Notes: generated by a model not told the origin, from the letters alone. Shown: positions 55,073 through 64,000, counted from the stretch's first letter. The stretch is DNA of 64,000 bases from Martelella sp. HB161492 (GCF_013184775.1 NZ_JAATVV010000010.1:62001-126000); one strand, 5' to 3'. Numbers and translations: made by a program.

Positions 55073-55488
55073 GGACACCGCCTTTTGCGGTGCAAAGAGC
55101 GCAACAGGCGCTTCGCGACCGCATCAACCTGGATGCCATTCGACAGCGAAAAGTCCCGGGCAGTGTCCTCAAGGGTTGTATTTTTCTGATTTCTGACAAG
55201 GATAGAATGGTTCTCATTATTGTCAATTATGAATCGTCAAAAAGCCCGAAATTACGGGATTTTTGCGCAGTGCAATGTAAAAATATTCGTGCCGGGACGG
55301 CCAATTCACCAGATATTCGAACAGGATAAAGTCTCACGGAAAGATCGATTTTCGAACCTGATGCCCGGCTGAAATTTATGCCGCAATGCGCAAATTTCGA
55401 TCCGGACCGATGGTGCGACCGCGCTCGACCAGAGCGTGCAAGCGCTGTCGTCCGATCAGATGCCGGCTTTTCAGCGGCGCAATAGCCG
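55073..55488. other. 416-base gap between fixX and nifA
   Basis: No gene is seen. It contains the candidate nifA promoter and a small hairpin at 55241-55265 (CCCG-TAATTT-CGGG on the minus strand, flanked by A and T runs) that may end fixABCX transcription. The region is more AT-rich than its neighbours. Confidence 0.6.
55199..55226 (-). promoter_or_regulatory. Candidate sigma70 promoter of nifA
   Basis: TTGACA (55221-55226) and TATCCT (55199-55204) are 16 bases apart on the minus strand, 127 bases before the nifA start. I found no clear -24/-12 element or TTGAT-N4-ATCAA FixK box here. This would let nifA be expressed independently of fixABCX. Confidence 0.45.
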
Positions 55489-55788
55489 TCAGCCGAACTT
55501 GAACAGCACGCCGTAGCCGCCGCGCGGCCAGTCCCACTGAATGTCGCCGGCGGCCTCACACAGAACCCGACAGGTCCCGCATTCCATGCAGCCATCGGCG
55601 GTGATTTCCACCTGGCCCTTGTCGTTGAGTTCATAGCATTTGGCCGGGCAGACCTTGGTGAGGGCCAGAAGATTGGCGCTCGGCGTCTCATGCGGCATGA
55701 CCTTGATATGCGGGCGTCCGACATCGACCAGATAGCGGTTCTGGTAGAGCTTGTCCTCGACGCGGACCTTTTTCACCATGGTTGTCAT
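55489..55788 (-). CDS. fixX: FixX ferredoxin-like protein
   Basis: A 99-residue ferredoxin-like protein. The Cys cluster [15 protein letters not shown] and the separate Cys pair in [10 protein letters not shown] supply [4Fe-4S] ligands. FixX receives electrons from FixC in the electron-bifurcating FixABCX complex that reduces ferredoxin or flavodoxin for nitrogenase. The ATG at 55788 ([19 protein letters not shown]) gives the usual length; an upstream frame would overlap fixC. Confidence 0.96.
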   Translation of the reverse strand: MTTMVKKVRVEDKLYQNRYLVDVGRPHIKVMPHETPSANLLALTKVCPAKCYELNDKGQVEITADGCMECGTCRVLCEAAGDIQWDWPRGGYGVLFKFG

Positions 55789-55813
55789 TGTCGTCTCCGG
55801 GATCTGGTTGGTT

Positions 55814-57121
55814 TCAACGCCAGGCAAAGGCAAAGCGCACGGCATCGGACATCAGTCCGACGGCGGAGCGCCCGCGGATGAAATTCTTCATGATCGAAAG
55901 CTCGGCAGTGCGTTTCGGCGTGCCGTCGACGCGCAGGAAATTCTGCATCGCCTTGTTGGTAAGCTCGGGATAGGTGAGGAAGAAGTTCTTCGAATTGGTA
56001 TGCATCAGCGCCGGCATCTGCTTCAGCTTCTTCAGGTCCTTCATGACAAAGGAATTGTCGAGCTTCTTCTTGTAGAGCGCCAGATTGGCGCTTGTCATCG
56101 GCTCATGCCGGGTCTTGATATCGAAGATGGCCTCCGCCGCCATCCGGCCAGAGGTCATCGCCAGATTGGAGCCCTCGCGGTGGACGGCATTGTTGAAATG
56201 CGCCGCATCCCCCACCTGCACCCAGCCATCGCCATAGAGCTGCGGCACGGCCTTGAACCCGCCCTCCGGGATCAGATGCGCCGAATATTCCTTCACCTCG
56301 GAACCGGCGATCAGCGGCTTGATCGAGGGATGGCGCTTCAGCACCTCCAGCATGTCATAGGGGCTTTCCTGCTGTTCGGCGAATTCGGAGACCAGGCAGC
56401 CGACGCCGAGCGAGATCGATTCCCGGTTGGTGTAGAGGAAGGCAAGACCGGTCATGCCCTTGGAAAAGGTGCCGATCGCCTCGACCACGACGCCCTCATT
56501 GCCGGTCAGGCCGAAACGCTGGCAGATCACCTCTTCGGGGAGGAAATGCATTTCCTTCACCGCCAGCGCCACCGTTTCCGCCTTTGGCGTGTGGCGCAGC
56601 CCGGCGCGGGTGGCAAGCAGTCCGTTGACGCCTTCGGCGAGCACAACGACATCAGCCATGATCGCGCCGCCGGTGCGGTCGGTCTTGACCCCGATCACCT
56701 TGCCTTTGGTGTCGCGCACCAGTTCGGTCACCGTCGTCTCGCAGAGCACGGTGGCGCCGGCCTCACGGACCTTGGCATTGAACCACTTGTCAAATTGCGA
56801 GCGGATGATGGTGTAACGGTTCGGCTTCTCTTCGTTGAAATCATCCGAACGATACTGCATGCCGGTATGGGAGGTATCATTCATCATGAAGAATCGCTGC
56901 TCGACGATGTGACGCTCCAGCGGCGCATCCTCGCGAAAATCCGGAATGATCTTTTCCAGCATGTTGGCATACATGATGGCACCCTGGACATTCTTGGAGC
57001 CGGAATATTCGCCGCGTTCCAGTTGCAGCACCTTCATGCCCTTCTTGGCCATGACATAGGCTGCCGCATTGCCGGCCATGCCGGCGCCAACGACGATGGC
57101 ATCGAATTTTTCATCAATCAT
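55814..57121 (-). CDS. fixC: FixC flavoprotein, ETF:quinone oxidoreductase-like
   Basis: A 435-residue FAD protein of the ETF-quinone oxidoreductase family. The N-terminal dinucleotide motif is [19 protein letters not shown] (about 11-29), and the ATG-type region is [20 protein letters not shown]. It takes the high-potential electron of the FixAB bifurcation toward quinone and works with FixX. It lies 13 bases after fixB and 25 bases before fixX in the fixABCX operon. Confidence 0.97.
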   Translation of the reverse strand: MIDEKFDAIVVGAGMAGNAAAYVMAKKGMKVLQLERGEYSGSKNVQGAIMYANMLEKIIPDFREDAPLERHIVEQRFFMMNDTSHTGMQYRSDDFNEEKPNRYTIIRSQFDKWFNAKVREAGATVLCETTVTELVRDTKGKVIGVKTDRTGGAIMADVVVLAEGVNGLLATRAGLRHTPKAETVALAVKEMHFLPEEVICQRFGLTGNEGVVVEAIGTFSKGMTGLAFLYTNRESISLGVGCLVSEFAEQQESPYDMLEVLKRHPSIKPLIAGSEVKEYSAHLIPEGGFKAVPQLYGDGWVQVGDAAHFNNAVHREGSNLAMTSGRMAAEAIFDIKTRHEPMTSANLALYKKKLDNSFVMKDLKKLKQMPALMHTNSKNFFLTYPELTNKAMQNFLRVDGTPKRTAELSIMKNFIRGRSAVGLMSDAVRFAFAWR

Positions 57122-57134
57122 GGTCCACTCTCCG

Positions 57135-58241
57135 TCAGCTTGCGAGCTTGTCGCGGTTATGCGGCGACAGGCGCCGCTTGAAGGCTTCCGTCAGTGCCGG
57201 CAGGAACCTGACGGCATCGGTTACGAGCCCGACATGGGCGAAATCGAAGATCGGCGCCGAGGGATCGGTATTGATGGCGACGATCAGATCGGCGCCCTCG
57301 ACGCCCACGCGATGCTGGATCGCGCCGGAAATGCCGGCGGCGATATAGAGTTTCGGGCGGATAGTCTTGCCGGTCTGTCCGACCTGACGTTCCGCCGGCA
57401 TCCAGCCTTTCTGCACCACGGGCCGCGAACAGCCATATTCGGCGCCGAGCGCCGCCGCCAGGTTCTTGACCAGCTGCATGTTTTCCAGCGCGCCAAGTCC
57501 CATGCCGCCGGCAACGACGACATCGGCATAGGCAAGATTGGCCTTGTGCGACTGGGCATCGGGAATAAAATCCAGGATCTTGGTGATGATGCTTTCTTCC
57601 TTGAGATCAAGCTTCACCTCGACGACCTTGCCGACCGGGCGTTCGACGCGTTCGGGCATCGACATCACGCGGGGGCGGACGGTTGCCATCTGCGGCCGGA
57701 AATTCAGTGTATAGATGGTGCAGAGCAGCGAGCCGCCGAAAGTCGGCCGGGTGGCGGCCAGCGACTTGTCATCGTCGACATCGAGCTCGGTGCAGTCGGC
57801 GGTGAGGCCCGTCTTCAGCGTGGTGGCAACCGATCCGGCAAGGTCGCGGCCAAGCGTGGTGGCGCCAAGCAGCAGGATCTCGGGCTTGTGAGCGTTGACC
57901 AGATCGGTCAGCGCCCTGGTATAGGGTTCGTTGCGATAGTCATGGAGGATGTCGTCTTCCACCAGATAGGCCATGTCGGCGCCATGGCAGAAGGCTTCGG
58001 CCATGGCATGGCGTGTTGCTTCGCCCGGCGGTCCCATGACGACGGCGGCCAGCTCGACACCAAGCTTGTCGGCGAGCTTGCGGCCTTCGCCCAAAAGCTC
58101 GAAGGAAACCGGATGGACGATGCCACGTTCCATCTCGACGGCAACCCAGACATGGCGATAGGCCTTGAAATGGTCCGGCAGTTCTTTCTTCATGCCGCCG
58201 CGACCGGCAGCAGGACGGGGGGCGGGTTTTGCCTCGGGCAT
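57135..58241 (-). CDS. fixB: FixB, electron-transfer flavoprotein alpha subunit
   Basis: A 368-residue ETF-alpha-like protein. The N-terminus is longer than in ordinary EtfA ([22 protein letters not shown] precedes the ETF core). The C-terminal FAD domain has [16 protein letters not shown] and [20 protein letters not shown]. With FixA it binds the bifurcating FAD and oxidises NADH. It starts 13 bases after fixA ends. Confidence 0.97.
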   Translation of the reverse strand: MPEAKPAPRPAAGRGGMKKELPDHFKAYRHVWVAVEMERGIVHPVSFELLGEGRKLADKLGVELAAVVMGPPGEATRHAMAEAFCHGADMAYLVEDDILHDYRNEPYTRALTDLVNAHKPEILLLGATTLGRDLAGSVATTLKTGLTADCTELDVDDDKSLAATRPTFGGSLLCTIYTLNFRPQMATVRPRVMSMPERVERPVGKVVEVKLDLKEESIITKILDFIPDAQSHKANLAYADVVVAGGMGLGALENMQLVKNLAAALGAEYGCSRPVVQKGWMPAERQVGQTGKTIRPKLYIAAGISGAIQHRVGVEGADLIVAINTDPSAPIFDFAHVGLVTDAVRFLPALTEAFKRRLSPHNRDKLAS

Positions 58242-58254
58242 GGTCTTGTCCCTT

Positions 58255-59106
58255 TCAGCGCTGGGCCAGCTCGGCCAGATCGGCTTCGAGATGGGGCTGT
58301 CGTTTCATCAGATCTTCGATCAGCGCCTCGGCGAGATCGCGGGGATTGTCATCGGCAACGGCAAGGATGGCCGCTTTTTCCGAGCGCGGCTGCGGCGAGA
58401 AAATCCGCTTCACCACGGTGGGCGAGCCGCGCAGGCCGCATTTCAGCAGATCCTCGATGCCAGCCTCTGCCGCCGACCAGGTGATCACCTCGGCGCGGGC
58501 AGCGCGCAATGCGTCGTTCAACGATCCGCGGCGGATATCATTGGTGCCTTCCAGCATGGTGATGAGGCAGGGCAGTTGCGTCTTCAGCACCTGCACGCCG
58601 CCTTCGGCACGGCGCTCGACAGTGATGGTGCGCTCTTCCAGCTGAAGCGATCCGATCCTGGCGACATAGGTGAGCTGGTTGAGACCGAGCCGCTTGGCAA
58701 TGCCGGGGCCAACCTGCGCGGTGTCGCCGTCAATCGTCTGCTTGCCGGTGAACACGACATCGGGGGTGCCGAAATCGCGGCCGATCTTTTCGATGGCCGC
58801 CGACAGCGCAAACGAGGTGGCCAGCGTGTCGGAGCCGGCGAAATAGCGGTCCGTCAGCAGCACGGCGCGGTCAGCGCCATAGGCGAGTGCCTTGCGCAGC
58901 GCGTCAGCCGCCATCGGAGGCCCCATGCTCAGAACGGTCACGGCGCCGCCATGGGTATCGCGAAGGCGCAGTGCCTCTTCCAGCGAGAAGAGATCATAGG
59001 GATTGATGATGGTCGGCACGCCCTGTCGCATGATCGTATTGGTGACCGGGTGGACACGGATCTGCGCTGAGTCTGGAACCTGCTTGATACAGACGACAAT
59101 ATGCAT
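58255..59106 (-). CDS. fixA: FixA, electron-transfer flavoprotein beta subunit
   Basis: A 283-residue ETF-beta-like protein starting [20 protein letters not shown], with the beta-family signature [23 protein letters not shown] near the middle. It is the first gene of fixABCX. The ATG at 59106 lies 45 bases after the -12 element of a sigma54 promoter; an in-frame extension to 59166 would include the promoter and is rejected. Confidence 0.97.
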   Translation of the reverse strand: MHIVVCIKQVPDSAQIRVHPVTNTIMRQGVPTIINPYDLFSLEEALRLRDTHGGAVTVLSMGPPMAADALRKALAYGADRAVLLTDRYFAGSDTLATSFALSAAIEKIGRDFGTPDVVFTGKQTIDGDTAQVGPGIAKRLGLNQLTYVARIGSLQLEERTITVERRAEGGVQVLKTQLPCLITMLEGTNDIRRGSLNDALRAARAEVITWSAAEAGIEDLLKCGLRGSPTVVKRIFSPQPRSEKAAILAVADDNPRDLAEALIEDLMKRQPHLEADLAELAQR

Positions 59107-59150
59107 GTTTGTCCGCCTTTCGCGCTTGAAATATCTCTGGCAAAGAAAAA

Positions 59151-59165
59151 GCATAAAGCGTGCCA
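59151..59165 (-). promoter_or_regulatory. Sigma54 (-24/-12) promoter of fixABCX
   Basis: The minus strand reads TGGCACGCTTTATGC. The GG and GC are separated by the required 10 bases, and the -24 half is a perfect TGGCAC. Confidence 0.85.
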
Positions 59166-59238
59166 CGCCTCGGCCTATGGATTAAATTATTGATTTTTAT
59201 ATGTTTATTTTCGGAGTGTGGCAGGACGGGCTGGTCTT

Positions 59239-59254
59239 TGTCGGCCTTGCGACA
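59239..59254. promoter_or_regulatory. NifA upstream activating site for fixABCX
   Basis: TGT-CGGCCTTGCG-ACA is an exact TGT-N10-ACA site, about 85 bases upstream of the fixA sigma54 promoter, a normal enhancer distance. Confidence 0.85.
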
Positions 59255-59292
59255 CAGCCGCGTCGGATCAGCGACAGCCAGCGTCCGGGGTG

Positions 59293-59322
59293 AAAAAAGG
59301 GCGGGTCCCGAAGAACCCGCCC
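59293..59322 (-). terminator. Rho-independent terminator after nifW
   Basis: On the minus strand, GGGCGGGT and ACCCGCCC form a perfect 8-bp stem with an 8-base loop, followed by six T. It ends the iscA-nifU-nifS-nifV-nifW operon before the fixA promoter region. Confidence 0.92.
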
Positions 59323-59351
59323 AAGTTGGCACAGCCTGCGCTTCAGCGAAC

Positions 59352-59732
59352 CTAAATGTCGTCGATCGGGCCGAGGATGGCCGAAAGCGGCACGAAGGCA
59401 CCGCGTTCCTCTGCCGGCCGGTCGGGATCATGGTCTTTCAGCACCTTGAAAACCCGCTTCGACAATGGTGAGGCGCTTTCAAATTCGCCATAGGCGCGCT
59501 CCAGCGTCGCGCGGGCACGGGCGGCAATGATGCTGTCGGGAAGGTCGTCAAAATCCTCTTCCGCCAGATATTGTCCCATGCGCTTCAGAATATGCAGCCG
59601 CGCCACATCCAGCACTTTCGGATCGTAGAAGACACCAAGTGCCATGAAGAAATCCTCTGCCGAGGACAACTGCTTCAGCCGCTTCAATATATCCTTCACA
59701 TCGATTTGTGGTGTCGATGAACATGAACTCAT
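59352..59732 (-). CDS. nifW: NifW nitrogenase-stabilising protein
   Basis: A 126-residue protein with the NifW core [34 protein letters not shown]. It helps protect or mature the MoFe protein and associates with it under oxygen stress. Its start overlaps the nifV stop by 4 bases, and it is the last gene of the operon. Confidence 0.95.
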   Translation of the reverse strand: MSSCSSTPQIDVKDILKRLKQLSSAEDFFMALGVFYDPKVLDVARLHILKRMGQYLAEEDFDDLPDSIIAARARATLERAYGEFESASPLSKRVFKVLKDHDPDRPAEERGAFVPLSAILGPIDDI

Positions 59733-60910
59733 GGACCAGTCTCCCTGCTGCCGGCGGAAGCCGGGCTTTCGCGTTCAAGGGTCGAATAGAGCCGGACAAG
59801 ATCCTCCGGCGGGATGGTGCGGCGCGTATCGACGGCATGGCGGCGGATCCGCGCGACGAGAAGGGCGGCAAGTTCGGGATCGGCGGTAATGCCTTTTTCC
59901 GCCAGAACGTGGCAGACGGCCGCGGCGCCGGAATGCTTGCCGATGACAATGCGGTGGCAGCGGCCGATGATGGCCGGGTCGATGCCCTGATAGGTGCGGC
60001 TGTCCTTCAGCAGACCCGCAACATGGATGCCGCTTTCATGGGTAAAGACATCGCGGCCGACGATCGCCTTGCCCGGCGCAATCGCCCGGCCTGAGGCCTC
60101 CGCCACCTGTTCGGCCAGTGCCGTGAGGCTTTGCAGATCTATGCCGGTGACGCAGTCATTCCGGGTGGAAAGCGCCACCGCGATCTCCTCAAGCGGCGTA
60201 TTGCCGGCGCGCTCGCCAAGGCCGCCGACGGTGACTGAAAGGTGGCTGACCCCCGCTTTCACCGCGGCCAGCGCATTCGCCGTTGCCAGTCCGAGATCAT
60301 TATGGGCGTGAAATTCCAGCGGAACCGGCGCGTTTTCGCTGAGCGGCTGCAACAGCCCGAAGGTTGAGAACGGGTCAAGAATGCCGACCGTGTCGGCGAT
60401 CCGGACACGGAAGGCACCGGCTTCAGCGGCGACACGGATGACGTTGCCAAGATGGGCAGGATCGGCGCGCGAGCCATCCTCGCAGCCAACCGCCACCTCA
60501 AGCCCGGCCTGTTTGGCCTGGCGCACCATCTGGTCAATCCGCGCCAGTGCGGCTTCTCGGCCAATGCCGAGCTTGGCGGAAAGCTGCAGGTCTGAGGCGG
60601 GCAGCGACAGGTTCACCGCCGTCACGCCGGAAGCCCGGGCGGCTGCCAGGTCTCGCTCGCTCATCCGGCACCAGGCCATCAGCCTGAGCGGCAGGTCGAG
60701 GGCCGAGACGGCGCGGATCGCGGCGATCTCGTCAGCCCCCATCACCGGTGTGCCGATCTCCAGTTCCGGCACGCCGCTTGCCGCCAGCGCCTCTGCAAGC
60801 TGCAATTTGTCGGTCAGGCTGAAGGCGACGCCTGGCGCCTGTTCACCATCGCGCAGCGTGGTGTCGTTGAGGAATATCATGCGCGGTTCAGACAGCGGAT
60901 CGTCAGACAT
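59729..60910 (-). CDS. nifV: NifV homocitrate synthase
   Basis: A 393-residue DRE-TIM metallolyase. The N-terminus [19 protein letters not shown] gives the catalytic Arg/Asp, and the metal His pair is in [33 protein letters not shown] and [19 protein letters not shown] follow. It makes homocitrate for FeMo-cofactor from 2-oxoglutarate and acetyl-CoA. Position between nifS and nifW and the length under 400 favour NifV over 2-isopropylmalate synthase. Its start overlaps the nifS end by 8 bases. Confidence 0.95.
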   Translation of the reverse strand: MSDDPLSEPRMIFLNDTTLRDGEQAPGVAFSLTDKLQLAEALAASGVPELEIGTPVMGADEIAAIRAVSALDLPLRLMAWCRMSERDLAAARASGVTAVNLSLPASDLQLSAKLGIGREAALARIDQMVRQAKQAGLEVAVGCEDGSRADPAHLGNVIRVAAEAGAFRVRIADTVGILDPFSTFGLLQPLSENAPVPLEFHAHNDLGLATANALAAVKAGVSHLSVTVGGLGERAGNTPLEEIAVALSTRNDCVTGIDLQSLTALAEQVAEASGRAIAPGKAIVGRDVFTHESGIHVAGLLKDSRTYQGIDPAIIGRCHRIVIGKHSGAAAVCHVLAEKGITADPELAALLVARIRRHAVDTRRTIPPEDLVRLYSTLERESPASAGSRETGP

Positions 60911-62081
60911 GGGCTTCAGCCTTTTCAGGACGGGAAGGTGTCTCGGCCTTCAGGATTTGCGGCAGAACGGCAAGGACGTGATCAATCTCCGCAGCCGTGG
61001 TTTCGCGTGACAGCGAAAAGCGCAAGCCGGCGCGCGCATCCGCCTCGCTAAAGCCCATGGCGAGCAGAACCGGGCTTGGCAGCAATTGCCCGGCCCCGCA
61101 GGCCGAGCCGGCGGAACAGCAGATGCCGGCGCGATCAAGCCTGGTGAGCAGCGCATCGGCATCGAAACGGCGGAAGATGATCAGTGATGTATTGGCAAGC
61201 CGGTCAGACCCGCGGCCGAGCGGAAGCGCCTGCGGCGAGAGGCTGAGAATGCCCGCTTCGAGCCGGTCGCGCAGTGCCGCCATCCGGCGGGCATCGTCAG
61301 CCATCCGCAGCACGGCGAGATCGGCGGCGATGCCGAAGCCAACGGTTCCGGCGAGATTTTCGGTGCCGGCGCGGCGGCCGCGCTGCTGCGTGCCGCCATG
61401 GATCAGCGGTGAGAAGCCAATCCCCTTCCGCAGATAGAGCGCGCCGATCCCCTGCGGCCCGTGCAGTTTGTGGGCCGAGAGTGTCAGCATGTCGATATCA
61501 TCGGCGACGATATTGACCGGGATGCGGCCCGCCGCCTGCACGGCATCGACATGGAACAGCGCACCGGCGGCATGGGCGATCTCGCCGATCGCCTTCAGCG
61601 GAAAGGTGATCCCGGTCTCATTATTGGCGGCCATGGTGCTGACGAGTGCGGTTTTCGGGCCAATGGCGGCTCTGAGCGCTTCGAGATCGAGCGCGCCATT
61701 GCGATCGACCGGAACAAGCCGAAGCCGCACGCCCTCACGCGCCTCGAGGTGGCGGCACAGCGTCAGGATGGCGGGGTGCTCGACGGTGGTGGTGACGATC
61801 TCGCTGCGACCGGGCATGGCGGCAAGGCCGGCGCGGATGGCGGCGTTGTCGCCCTCGCTGCCGCCGGAGGTGAACAGGATCTCGCTATCGGAACGGGCGC
61901 CGACCAGATGCTGCACCGATCTGCGGGCCTTTCGAACCGCCGCTGCCGCTGCCGCACCGGCCTGATGCTTCGCCGAGGCATTGCCGAAATTCGCGCCGAA
62001 ATAGGGCAGCATGGCTGCGACGACGGCCGGATCGGGCCGGGTCGTGGCATTGTTGTCGAGATAGGTCAGCATCGTCGTCAT
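60903..62081 (-). CDS. nifS: NifS cysteine desulfurase
   Basis: A 392-residue PLP cysteine desulfurase. The N-terminus is [12 protein letters not shown], the PLP Lys is in [19 protein letters not shown] and the sulfur-carrying Cys loop is [14 protein letters not shown], as in the NifS/IscS group. It supplies sulfur for nitrogenase clusters to the adjacent scaffold proteins. It lies 27 bases after the NifU-C-like gene. Confidence 0.96.
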   Translation of the reverse strand: MTTMLTYLDNNATTRPDPAVVAAMLPYFGANFGNASAKHQAGAAAAAAVRKARRSVQHLVGARSDSEILFTSGGSEGDNAAIRAGLAAMPGRSEIVTTTVEHPAILTLCRHLEAREGVRLRLVPVDRNGALDLEALRAAIGPKTALVSTMAANNETGITFPLKAIGEIAHAAGALFHVDAVQAAGRIPVNIVADDIDMLTLSAHKLHGPQGIGALYLRKGIGFSPLIHGGTQQRGRRAGTENLAGTVGFGIAADLAVLRMADDARRMAALRDRLEAGILSLSPQALPLGRGSDRLANTSLIIFRRFDADALLTRLDRAGICCSAGSACGAGQLLPSPVLLAMGFSEADARAGLRFSLSRETTAAEIDHVLAVLPQILKAETPSRPEKAEAHV

Positions 62082-62108
62082 CCCGTTGAAGTGGCGTGAT
62101 CGTCCCGC

Positions 62109-62402
62109 TCAGGCGCTCATCACCGGCTGGATCCTGAGCGGAAGATTGGTTGCCTCGATCAGCTTCTGGCGAATGCCGTTCATGGTGAGAGCCGCCAGCT
62201 GGCAGCCGACACAGGTGCCGGTGAGCTTCAGCTTCACCGTATTGCCCTCGACGCCGACGAGCTCGCAATCGCCGCCATCACGGGCAAGACGCGGCCGCAA
62301 ATCGTCGATTGCCTTTTCAATCAGCCGGTATTTGACAGCGGCAAGCGCGTCTGCGGTGTCTGATGTGTCCGCAGCATCCGGGCGGGTCATGATCGCGTCC
62401 AT
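62109..62402 (-). CDS. NifU C-terminal-domain (Nfu-like) scaffold
   Basis: A 97-residue protein equal to the C-terminal Nfu domain of NifU, with the cluster-binding pair in LTGTCVGCQLAALTMNGIRQKL. The N-terminal IscU-like and ferredoxin-like domains of full NifU are missing, so this is a stand-alone scaffold or carrier. The ATG at 62402 has GAGGAG upstream. It sits between the IscA-like gene and nifS. Confidence 0.9.
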   Translation of the reverse strand: MDAIMTRPDAADTSDTADALAAVKYRLIEKAIDDLRPRLARDGGDCELVGVEGNTVKLKLTGTCVGCQLAALTMNGIRQKLIEATNLPLRIQPVMSA

Positions 62403-62412
62403 GATCGTCTCC

Positions 62413-62733
62413 TCAACCGAACGACTTGCCGCAGGAGCACTTGTTGCTCGCATTCGGGTTCTCGAACACGAAGCCTGAGGATTCCAGACCGGTGATGAAA
62501 TCGACCGTCATGCCGGCCACATGGGCCTGCGAGGCCTGATCGACGAAAACCTTGACGCCACCGCTTTCGATCACGGCGTCGCCGTCACGGGTCGCCGTCT
62601 CCAGCCCCATCATATATTTGAACCCGGCACAGCCGCCGGCCTCGACCATGATCCGAAGCCCCTCGGCCGGACCCTTTGCCTGGGAAAGTGCGGATTTGAC
62701 GGCGGCTGCCGCGTTGTCTGTCAGTGTGATCAT
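62413..62733 (-). CDS. IscA/HesB-type Fe-S carrier (nif-linked)
   Basis: A 106-residue A-type carrier. The three conserved Cys are present: EAGGCAGFKYMMGLE in the middle and NKCSCGKSFG at the end (C-X-C). It starts MITLTDNAAAAVKSALSQ and is the first gene of the operon iscA-nifU-nifS-nifV-nifW, behind a sigma54 promoter. Confidence 0.93.
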   Translation of the reverse strand: MITLTDNAAAAVKSALSQAKGPAEGLRIMVEAGGCAGFKYMMGLETATRDGDAVIESGGVKVFVDQASQAHVAGMTVDFITGLESSGFVFENPNASNKCSCGKSFG

Positions 62734-62774
62734 CGCTCAACTCCTTGAAACGGGTTTTTCGCGATGATGACCAT

Positions 62775-62789
62775 GCAGATATCGTGCCA
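62775..62789 (-). promoter_or_regulatory. Sigma54 (-24/-12) promoter of iscA-nifUSVW
   Basis: The minus strand reads TGGCACGATATCTGC, with GG and GC separated by 10 bases, 42 bases before the IscA-like start. Confidence 0.9.
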
Positions 62790-62836
62790 CTGGAAATAAG
62801 CATTATATGTCAGTGTGTTATGCTTATTTTGTCGGA

Positions 62837-62852
62837 TGTCGAGAATCCGACA
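62837..62852. promoter_or_regulatory. NifA site 1 for iscA-nifUSVW
   Basis: TGT-CGAGAATCCG-ACA is an exact TGT-N10-ACA site, about 50 bases upstream of the -24 element. Confidence 0.8.
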
Positions 62853-62883
62853 ACGTCGTGTCTGCGACAGAAAACATGTCTTT

Positions 62884-62899
62884 TGTCAAAAGTCCGACA
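62884..62899. promoter_or_regulatory. NifA site 2 for iscA-nifUSVW
   Basis: TGT-CAAAAGTCCG-ACA is a second exact TGT-N10-ACA site, 47 bases beyond site 1 and directly against the stop codon of the LysE gene. Confidence 0.8.
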
Positions 62900-63526
62900 T
62901 CAGCCAAGGCGGGTCGTCAGGACCTTGATGGCGGCCAGGCCGAAAACGGCCGCAAAGCAGGCCTCGAAGACACGGTTGAGCCGGCGATAGAGGCGGGCCA
63001 CACCAGAGAGCGAAAACAGCATCGCATAGGTGACGAAGACAGCCGTGCTTTGAAGACCAACGGCGATGATGACCTCGGCCAGAGTTGCAGCGCCCGCCTG
63101 TGCTGGCACGCCGACGGAATAGAGCGCCGCAAAGAAGAAGATCGCCTTGGGATTGGTAAGATGCAGCATCAACCCCTTTATATAAAGGCGCCTGGTCGAG
63201 GCAGCGGCGAGCGCGCGGCTGGCAGGCTCACCCTTTTTCATGGCCGCGCGGGCCGCCTTATAGGCGAGAAAACCGAGATAGGCCGCACCGGCATAGCGCA
63301 GAACCTCAAACAGCGTGACGCTGGCCGCCATAAGGGCGGCAAGGCCGAAGGCTGCGGCAAGCGACCAGCTGAGCGAGCCGGTGGCAACGCCCAGCGCCAC
63401 CGCCAGTCCGGCGTGCCTGCCGGACGACAGGGATGTTCCGGCAATGGCAAGTGTTGCCGGTCCCGGCGAGGCGGTTGCCATGAAGGCCGCCAGCAGGATC
63501 AGCGGCAGGTGAAGGCTTTCTGTCAT
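62900..63526 (-). CDS. LysE/RhtB-family exporter
   Basis: A 208-residue inner-membrane exporter with about six helices. The family signature GPATLAIAGTSLSSGRHAGLAVALGVATG lies in residues 22-50, and KGLMLHLTNPKAIFFFAAL near 116-134. The family exports amino acids or related compounds. It is wedged between nifH and the iscA operon, both of which are NifA-regulated, so it may be part of the nif region or a later insertion. It shares its upstream region with nifH. Confidence 0.9.
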   Translation of the reverse strand: MTESLHLPLILLAAFMATASPGPATLAIAGTSLSSGRHAGLAVALGVATGSLSWSLAAAFGLAALMAASVTLFEVLRYAGAAYLGFLAYKAARAAMKKGEPASRALAAASTRRLYIKGLMLHLTNPKAIFFFAALYSVGVPAQAGAATLAEVIIAVGLQSTAVFVTYAMLFSLSGVARLYRRLNRVFEACFAAVFGLAAIKVLTTRLG

Positions 63527-63623
63527 GGTGCCCGGGTCTCGCTTGTCTCGCTGTTTTCAGGGACCAGTCTGACAGTGCCACAGCGATTGCGCAACTGCCC
63601 AAACGGACAGGAACTGTCGCTTT

Positions 63624-63639
63624 TGTCGGGTGTGCGACA
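63624..63639. promoter_or_regulatory. NifA upstream activating site of nifH
   Basis: TGT-CGGGTGTGCG-ACA is an exact TGT-N10-ACA site, about 104 bases before the nifH -24 element, the usual enhancer spacing. Confidence 0.85.
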
Positions 63640-63742
63640 GGAACTGTTTGGCGGCTGTTGGGTGCGGTTGCGTGCGTCTTAACGAATTTAAATCATTGAA
63701 AATAAACATATAATTTTAGTCATGATACTGCGGAATGCAAAC

Positions 63743-63757
63743 TGGCACGGCGCTTGA
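63743..63757 (+). promoter_or_regulatory. Sigma54-type promoter of nifH with atypical -12
   Basis: TGGCACGGCGCTTGA has a perfect -24 half, but the -12 dinucleotide reads GA where GC is expected. Position about 95 bases before the nifH start and the upstream NifA site make it the only plausible nifH promoter here. Confidence 0.7.
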
Positions 63758-63812
63758 AAGGTATGGATCGGCGGCGGTCGAGACTGCCGGCCGGAGGAGC
63801 TCAAGGGAATGA

Positions 63813-64000
<188 letters not shown>

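Noticed and set aside
57069-58484. Plus-strand open frame of about 471 codons opposite fixB and fixA
   Set aside because: Antisense to fixB and the end of fixA, spans the intergenic junction, and has shadow-like composition.
60903-60910. nifS-nifV 8-base overlap as a frameshifted fusion
   Set aside because: Both proteins have complete, family-typical ends and starts, so it is ordinary translational coupling.
59729-60910. Assignment of this gene as 2-isopropylmalate synthase
   Set aside because: The length of 393 residues lacks the C-terminal regulatory domain of LeuA, and the gene is inside a nif operon.
63575-63580. TGGCAC as a sigma54 promoter for lysE
   Set aside because: The -12 position reads CT instead of GC and a -24 half alone is not enough; kept only as a remark.

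Overview
The window looks like chromosomal DNA of an alphaproteobacterium of the Hyphomicrobiales (Rhizobiales), most likely Rhizobiaceae-like. The base composition is GC-rich. Pyruvate carboxylase has exactly the rhizobial length (1154 residues from a TTG start), a PccR-type regulator sits beside the propionyl-CoA genes, and the right end carries a nif/fix block in the rhizobial order fixABCX-nifA. A nifV homocitrate synthase gene is present. Most nodule-dependent rhizobia lack it, so a free-living or associative diazotroph is favoured. No rRNA, tRNA, CRISPR array, transposase or phage gene was recognised. I cannot name the genus.

Layout. 1-1.9 kb: a deoR / VOC / MFS operon cut by the left edge. 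1.9-6.3 kb: pyc and a LuxR solo. 6.5-10.9 kb: an RND efflux operon with a YgaP-like membrane protein behind a palindromic operator. 11.2-13.6 kb: the co-chaperone pair cbpA-cbpM, convergent with coaBC. 13.9-16.4 kb: carboxyspermidine dehydrogenase and decarboxylase. 16.7-24.3 kb: the propionyl-CoA to succinyl-CoA pathway (pccR divergent from pccB-pccA-mcm-mce). 24.5-25.6 kb: a secreted choloylglycine-hydrolase-like enzyme. 25.7-34.8 kb: a long minus-strand gene set built around a sugar-type ABC transporter, with one permease fused to an SMP-30-like beta-propeller, followed by an aminotransferase, an AhpD-like protein and a quinone reductase. 35-39.7 kb: a LysR gene, then an RpiR regulator with an isochorismatase-like hydrolase, a glutamine-synthetase-like ligase and an N-formylglutamate amidohydrolase.

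39.7-50.7 kb holds the most interesting accessory system. An AmiC-like cytoplasmic ligand sensor and an AmiR-like ANTAR antiterminator head a minus-strand operon that continues into an alpha/beta-hydrolase peptidase/amidase, a five-component peptide-type ABC importer and possibly eutBC. A sigma70-like promoter is followed by a strong terminator just before the first start codon, which is where an ANTAR-controlled attenuator should lie. Divergent from it are a homoserine-kinase-fold phosphotransferase and a class III PLP enzyme, resembling kinase plus phospho-lyase pairs.

53.4-64 kb is the nitrogen-fixation region: nifA, fixX, fixC, fixB, fixA, nifW, nifV, nifS, a NifU-C-like scaffold and an IscA-like carrier (all minus), then a LysE exporter (minus) and the start of nifH (plus). 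Three sigma54-type promoters and four TGT-N10-ACA NifA sites can be read directly upstream of fixA, the iscA-nifUSVW operon and nifH. FixABCX supplies low-potential electrons, NifS, NifU-C and IscA build clusters, NifV makes homocitrate, NifW protects the MoFe protein, and oxygen-sensitive NifA controls the set.
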